From Rhodobacter sp. (GTDB taxonomy: Bacteria; Pseudomonadota; Alphaproteobacteria; Rhodobacterales; Rhodobacteraceae): a stretch of DNA of 5,685 nt. Both the position numbers and the translations under genes were made by a program. Where the stretch lies: NCBI GenBank assembly GCA_013824055.1, contig PNNE01000448.1, positions 1-5,685 of the forward strand. The letters are read 5' to 3'. Positions within the stretch are counted from its first letter, which is position 1. Each line of letters begins with the position of its first letter. Under the pieces are notes generated by a model that was not told where the DNA came from, did not search any database, and was given only the letters and a program-made list of their open reading frames with translations. Shown piece after piece: positions 5,371 to 5,685 of this stretch.

Positions 5371-5685
5371 CGGGTGAGCTTGAGGTCTGGGGTGATGGCG
5401 GACAGCGCGGTGTCTAGGAGCGTGACGAGGCCAGCCAGGTCCTGCGGGTCCACCACCTCCAGCGCCGAATGCGAGTAGCGCATGGGGAAGCCGACATCGA
5501 GGCAGGCGACGCCTTCGGGGCCCATGAACTGGATGTAGGAAAGGTCGGTGAGCGCGCCCGTGTGGGCAGAACGTTGCAGGGGGAGGCGGGCGGTTTCGGC
5601 GGCTTGTTCGAAGAGCCGCACGAGGGCGGGGTGCGGGATGACGCCGTTCAGCGTGCCGCGACCGTGGAAAGAGTAGAGGCTGATA
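5367..5685 (-). CDS. M42-family metallopeptidase (FrvX/CelM-like), C-terminal part
   Basis: The frame is open to the right edge (first complete codon at 5684-5682), so only the last 105 residues are visible and the true start lies outside the window. A GTG at 5621 is merely internal. The segment matches the C-terminus of M42 di-metal aminopeptidases. Thr-Asp (Asp codon 5546-5544) sits where GGTDA normally lies. GFPMRYSHS follows, with the His codon at 5471-5469 in the metal-ligand position of the family motif (TRYxHS). The ending VVDPQDLAGLVTLLDTAL is the usual final helix. Known relatives include peptidases and FrvX, which is encoded in a sugar PTS operon of E. coli, so a role beside sugar genes has precedent. 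It is the first visible gene of the minus-strand operon and its stop overlaps the kinase start. The natural substrate could be a peptide or an amide-linked sugar derivative. Confidence 0.83.
   Translation of the reverse strand, partial: ISLYSFHGRGTLNGVIPHPALVRLFEQAAETARLPLQRSAHTGALTDLSYIQFMGPEGVACLDVGFPMRYSHSALEVVDPQDLAGLVTLLDTALSAITPDLKLTR

Noticed and set aside
3807..5478. Long plus-strand frames antisense to the kinase
   Set aside because: They are low-information translations opposite an intact FGGY kinase with all motifs in place.

Overview
The window is GC-rich, densely packed bacterial DNA. Third codon positions are strongly G/C, genes are spaced tightly, stop and start codons overlap by four bases, and a GTAGGGTGGGC-type dyad repeat occurs twice. 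Together these suggest an alphaproteobacterium, most likely of the Rhodobacterales (Paracoccus/Rhodobacter-like). This placement is an inference from style, not from a marker gene.

Layout: (1) 1-354, minus strand: the first 118 residues of an unrecognised small exported protein. It has a clear signal peptide, a short DGKW repeat and a tail of only Ser and Asn that runs off the left edge. (2) 355-546: a divergent intergenic region with a direct/inverted repeat cluster and, directly against the next start codon, a perfect 14-bp palindrome. (3) 547-3124, plus strand: two CUT1-type sugar ABC permeases (MalF-like, then MalG-like) and an RbsD/FucU-family sugar mutarotase. (4) 3065-5685, minus strand: an operon read from right to left. 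It holds the C-terminal part of an M42-family metallopeptidase, an FGGY carbohydrate kinase and a creatininase-family metal-dependent amidohydrolase, with ATGA and GTGA overlaps at the two junctions. The two operons converge, and their last genes overlap by 60 bases across the second repeat copy.

The two operons look like one catabolic locus. A sugar or sugar derivative enters through the ABC permeases, its anomers are interconverted by the FucU-like protein, and it is phosphorylated by the FGGY kinase. The creatininase-like and M42-like enzymes are both members of families that cleave C-N bonds using metals. They may free the sugar from an amide- or lactam-type conjugate, or have a related role. 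The substrate cannot be read from the sequence. The solute-binding protein and ATPase needed by the transporter are not in the window.

I see no rRNA, tRNA, CRISPR array, transposase or phage gene. The points most worth checking are the pairing of sugar kinase and importer with two amidohydrolase-type enzymes, the palindrome at an apparently leaderless start, the repeat elements that supply the stop codons of two genes and extend a third, and the Ser/Asn-tailed exported protein.
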